A stretch of 64,000 nucleotides of DNA from Sphagnum magellanicum (lineage: Eukaryota; Streptophyta; Sphagnopsida; Sphagnales; Sphagnaceae): NCBI GenBank assembly GCA_021904315.1, contig CM038920.1, positions 16,740,001 through 16,804,000 on the forward strand, given 5' to 3'. The number at the start of each line of letters is the position of its first letter. Positions within the stretch are counted from its first letter, which is position 1. The position numbers and the translations under genes are program-made. Shown in pieces: positions 60,567 through 64,000 of this stretch. The notes beneath the pieces were generated by a model that ran no database searches, was not told the DNA's origin, and worked only from the letters and a program-made list of their open reading frames with translations.

Positions 60567-61470
60567 TATAACAACTTTAACATTGGGCTCACAATTACAT
60601 GTGAAGTGCAAGGGCTCATGAGTTGAGAGTAAGTGTGAAACACACTTTTAAAAATGGGGGAAAGTGCAAGGGATGAGCCCCAATGACTCCCAAATGCACT
60701 TCCACTTTGGGAGTTGCACTTGTGCGGGAGTTGTGAATGTTTAGAGCCTTTTTACATACACAAATGGAGTGAGAATAAGAAGAAAACACTCTTATTATGC
60801 ACTTGTGTTTGTAGGAGGAAGTTGAAAAGGAAAACAAACATCAAATTGGGCTTCCAAGACATCATTAGAATGGTCTTGAAGCGCATATGCTTAAAGTGCC
60901 CTCGCATTGTTCATTTAGACCTAATTTGCATGAGTTATGATCAAATGAAGGGGTAATTGGGGCATGCTATACTCCATTGGAAAGATCTTTTTAAAAGTCA
61001 TTGCCCTTGCATTCTCACAATAGACTTGATTTCAGAAAGATATGAATGGCCAAAGTTTTGGGACAACAAGAGTCCCAGTTTTGGGAATCCCACTTGGGAG
61101 TCTTGAGGAAAAGTGACATTTGGATGTAGTCCTTGCGGAGAGGCACATAATATATTATAGGGAAGGGAGTGGTGCCTCCTCCCAAAGGTTGCGGTCCATG
61201 TGAAGGTTGTGCTTGAGGCTATCTTTACTAAGTCTACCACATTACTTCCATTCAATTTGCACTAACCACCTTCTTTTTTAGTTGTGTAGGTTGATCTCAT
61301 CTTGAATTTTCGCTTGTGAATTCATCCTAGTCCTCATCCTAGAGTTTCAACACATCCCTCTTACCCTCGAAGTGTTGTGAGTTAAAGAACGTACCCCAAT
61401 TTATTATTCTTTCAATGTTTTCACCTTCAAACTTGCATCTGAGTCTTTCAAGGAGTTTGGGGGTGCATCA
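60567..61470 (-). mobile_element. Solo LTR (family A), minus orientation
   Basis: Read on the minus strand it starts TGATGCACCCCCAAACTCCTTG-like (first 20: TGATGCACCCCCAAACTCCT) and ends AAAGTTGTTATA. It is flanked by the 5-bp duplication AGTAT on the plus strand (60562-60566 and 61471-61475). Start, end and middle (CTTTCCAATGG, GGGAGTC, CATATCTTTCTG against CATAACTTCTCG) align with 43479-44300. 904 bp, no internal region. Open frames inside it (60998-61255, 60714-60956) are incidental. Confidence 0.88.
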
Positions 61471-61475
61471 AGTAT

Positions 61476-64000
61476 ACCCAAATTTCATTGAAGTTGTACA
61501 CACCAACACACAATGTTTTCCTCAAATGTAAATTGAATACAATTACTTCTTCAAGGTCAAGATGGGCCAATTTGTTTCACTTTTCAATGTATTTTTGAAT
61601 TCTTTGCCATTTAAGGGTTAACATGGATCATCAATTAGCTTCAATTTTGAAAATATATTTCAATGTCAAAGAATTGACAAGATATTTATTTTATAACAAT
61701 AACGTTTTCTTTTCAAATGATTTTTTTTTTCAAATTGTTGAAAAAATTGTTATTTTGGATTTTTAGCTACCAAATTTTGAAATTAATTTTTCTTTTAAAT
61801 TTTTAAATATTTTACATGAAATTCCAATAATGCAACAAAAAATAATAACAAGAAATGCGAACATGAAACCAAAGAAGGATTGTTGTATGTAGTTTTACCA
61901 TATTTTTTTAAGGAACAATGGTTTGTTGGTGTCCCAACATATAACGTACCTACCATAGATGCTCAGCACAAAATAATTCACAAAATGTTTAGTTGAATTA
62001 TTTTTTAAAAATTGATATTTGTTGAAATTGTGAGAATTGAATTGTGAAAATTTATTATTCCAACCATTGGGTTATTATTACAAATACAATGGAACAAAAG
62101 GTGTATTTTGTAAACTTTTTTTCCAACTATTGAGATTTTGAAAAATTAAATCTGAAATTTCCCATAGTATACATTATTGATGTACTATAATACTTAAATG
62201 GATTTTTCATTAATTAAATTATTTCCAAGAAATTTGAATGTTATAAAACTTTATTGCCAAAAATGTCAAAATTTGAAAATTTTCAAGTGTCCATTTTCAA
62301 ATGTTTTAAAAACCTAACATGATTGTCACAATGCTTCTTCAACATGAAATTTCCATAATGTTTTTTTACGCCCTTTCCTAAGTTTAGCCATGAGCTTTTC
62401 TTGAACTTGTTAAAAGCTTCATTGTTAGGAGGAGGAGGAATTCATGGAGACAATTGTGGAAGCTACAAAATCAATCCCAATGATGATTTGATGTGTACAA
62501 CATGTTTGCTATCATGTGGTTTGCTTACCAAGCTCAAAGCAAATCCCATGGTTACATCCAAGCTCGTTGCAATTCAACTTGTGTGAATAGCCTATCTTTT
62601 GGCTATGTTGAAGCAAGGTAGTTATTTCATGCTAATTTTTTTGTAAGAGAATAAGGATTTCAACTATGGCATGCATGTCTACTATATATTATTTTAAACT
62701 CAATTTACAAAAAAATTCCATGTTAGTCAATTTGCTTTACATCCTCATGCCATGTCTTGTGGAGCTTCCAAAGGATTGTCATTGCAATAGTTGGTTAATT
62801 GGCTTGTTGTTTCCTCCCCAAAGGAAGTTTTGTGATTTCACATAGAACATAGTCTAAAAAAATTCATATGAATTGTTTCTATTGTGTTGCATGCAAGCCT
62901 TCTCAACTTGGTTAAAATTGTAGCCAAGTTGACAAATTCTCGCCTTGAGAAATTGAAAGTCTTGCAAGTGCTACCTTGTTTTTTGTTAATCCTTTAAATG
63001 AAAAAAATTGTAAAACAATCATGGATTCTATTTCTTAACTAGTAAAGACGTGTTAAGACTAAGATAATTGTTGGACCTCCTATTCTTTAAAGATTTGAGT
63101 TGAAACCCAACTCTTAGTTATGCTCATTTGGTTGTGTGTCTATGCACATCCTCTTGTGCATGTGAAAATCAAGGTCTACAATCGATGAATTTTTTCTTAA
63201 ACTTTTTCATCTTTGTCATTAATAATGTAGAATTAAGTTGTATAGATGATGAATTGAACCTAAAAGTCACAATGGATGAAAATATATTTGTGTGCATTCA
63301 TTTGTGCTAAAATTTTAATAATATTATAATGCATGCCAAAGACATTGGAAAATAAATTATGATTTTTTCAAATAGTTTTTTAAAATAAATAAAATATTTT
63401 GCACTAATGTGTCAAATCCATTCAAGTACTATGGTAATATCTTGGCAACTTGGACTCACCTAACACTAGCATATACAGCTACCCCCCCTTAGATAAAAAT
63501 TAATTTTAAATTCTTAAAAGAAAAATTCACCAATAATATTAATTGGTAAGTAATGTAGTAACTAATTGAACTATTTAGTGATAAATTTCTGAGTTATTCC
63601 ACATGAATAATTCCCAAACATTAGCACATGACCAATGGCAGCTCAAGAAAATTCACAATTGAACAAGTAACATTAATTATATTATTTTAAGAAATGTTCA
63701 TTTTCAAAAAAAATTAATTGTTTTTGAAGAACAAAATTTGGTGAAGGAAAAAAAAAAGAATCTTTTCAGAATATTTTTTGAATGTTTTATTTTCGACATT
63801 GAATGAGGAGTTTTTTCCCTCAAATTTTTAATGTAGTCAGATGGCCAATTGTCTACACAAAGATTTAGCCAAATTTGGCTATGGACCAGATGTGAAAGTA
63901 GAAAATTTTCATAATTCTTTTATATGTTGGATACCTGCTGGAAACTGCTGGAACCTGCTGTAAAAAACTGCTGAATTCTTATTAAAATTCTTGAAATCTG
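61476..64000. other. AT-rich intergenic DNA to the window end
   Basis: No recognisable gene. The last ~70 bases hold a short CTGCTGGAA-type repeat (63936-63975). Confidence 0.5.

Noticed and set aside
1..64000. tRNA, rRNA or CRISPR-type arrays
   Set aside because: I looked for tRNA B-box-like motifs, rRNA-like blocks and regularly spaced identical repeats with unique spacers and found none; the tandem repeats here have no unique spacers.

Overview
This is nuclear DNA of a land plant. It contains many short exons with canonical GT/AG introns, a malectin-LRR receptor kinase, a plant HBS1/SKI7-type translational GTPase, a VPS39-type HOPS subunit, Ty3/gypsy chromovirus and LINE relics, and telo-boxes (AAACCCTAA). 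The species cannot be fixed from the sequence; a gene-sparse, transposon-rich genome, perhaps a seed-free plant or gymnosperm, would fit, but that is inference.

Layout. 1-111 is the 3' end of an LTR that begins left of the window. 2169-11057 (minus) is a malectin-like/LRR receptor kinase whose exons can nearly all be placed, but its kinase frame is broken in one exon. 12.6-16.2 kb is a cluster of local repeats: three decayed exon-like units, a field of ~79-bp direct and inverted repeats, and a GA-rich minisatellite with a ~275-bp higher-order duplication. 22568-28537 (minus) is an HBS1-like gene; I could join eleven coding exons in frame (759 codons). 28972-34938 (plus) is VPS39 in thirteen recognisable exons. 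These two genes are divergently transcribed from a 434-bp interval with two telo-boxes. 37.5-39.2 kb holds a decayed reverse transcriptase. 41861-47784 is a complete but dead chromovirus bounded by the target duplication GGGAT, with another solo LTR nested in it (43479-44300, duplication GTCAA). 52.7-60.0 kb (minus) is a long degenerate LINE with ORF1- and ORF2-like parts. 60567-61470 (minus) is a third copy of the same LTR family, again solo, with duplication AGTAT.

Function. The two healthy genes are housekeeping: HBS1/SKI7 acts in rescue of stalled ribosomes and mRNA surveillance, and VPS39 in tethering of late endosomes and vacuoles. They share a promoter region but no obvious pathway. 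I found no biosynthetic cluster and no CRISPR-like or defence cassette. The least expected finding is the LTR family present three times with no internal region, which I could only define by matching termini and target-site duplications.
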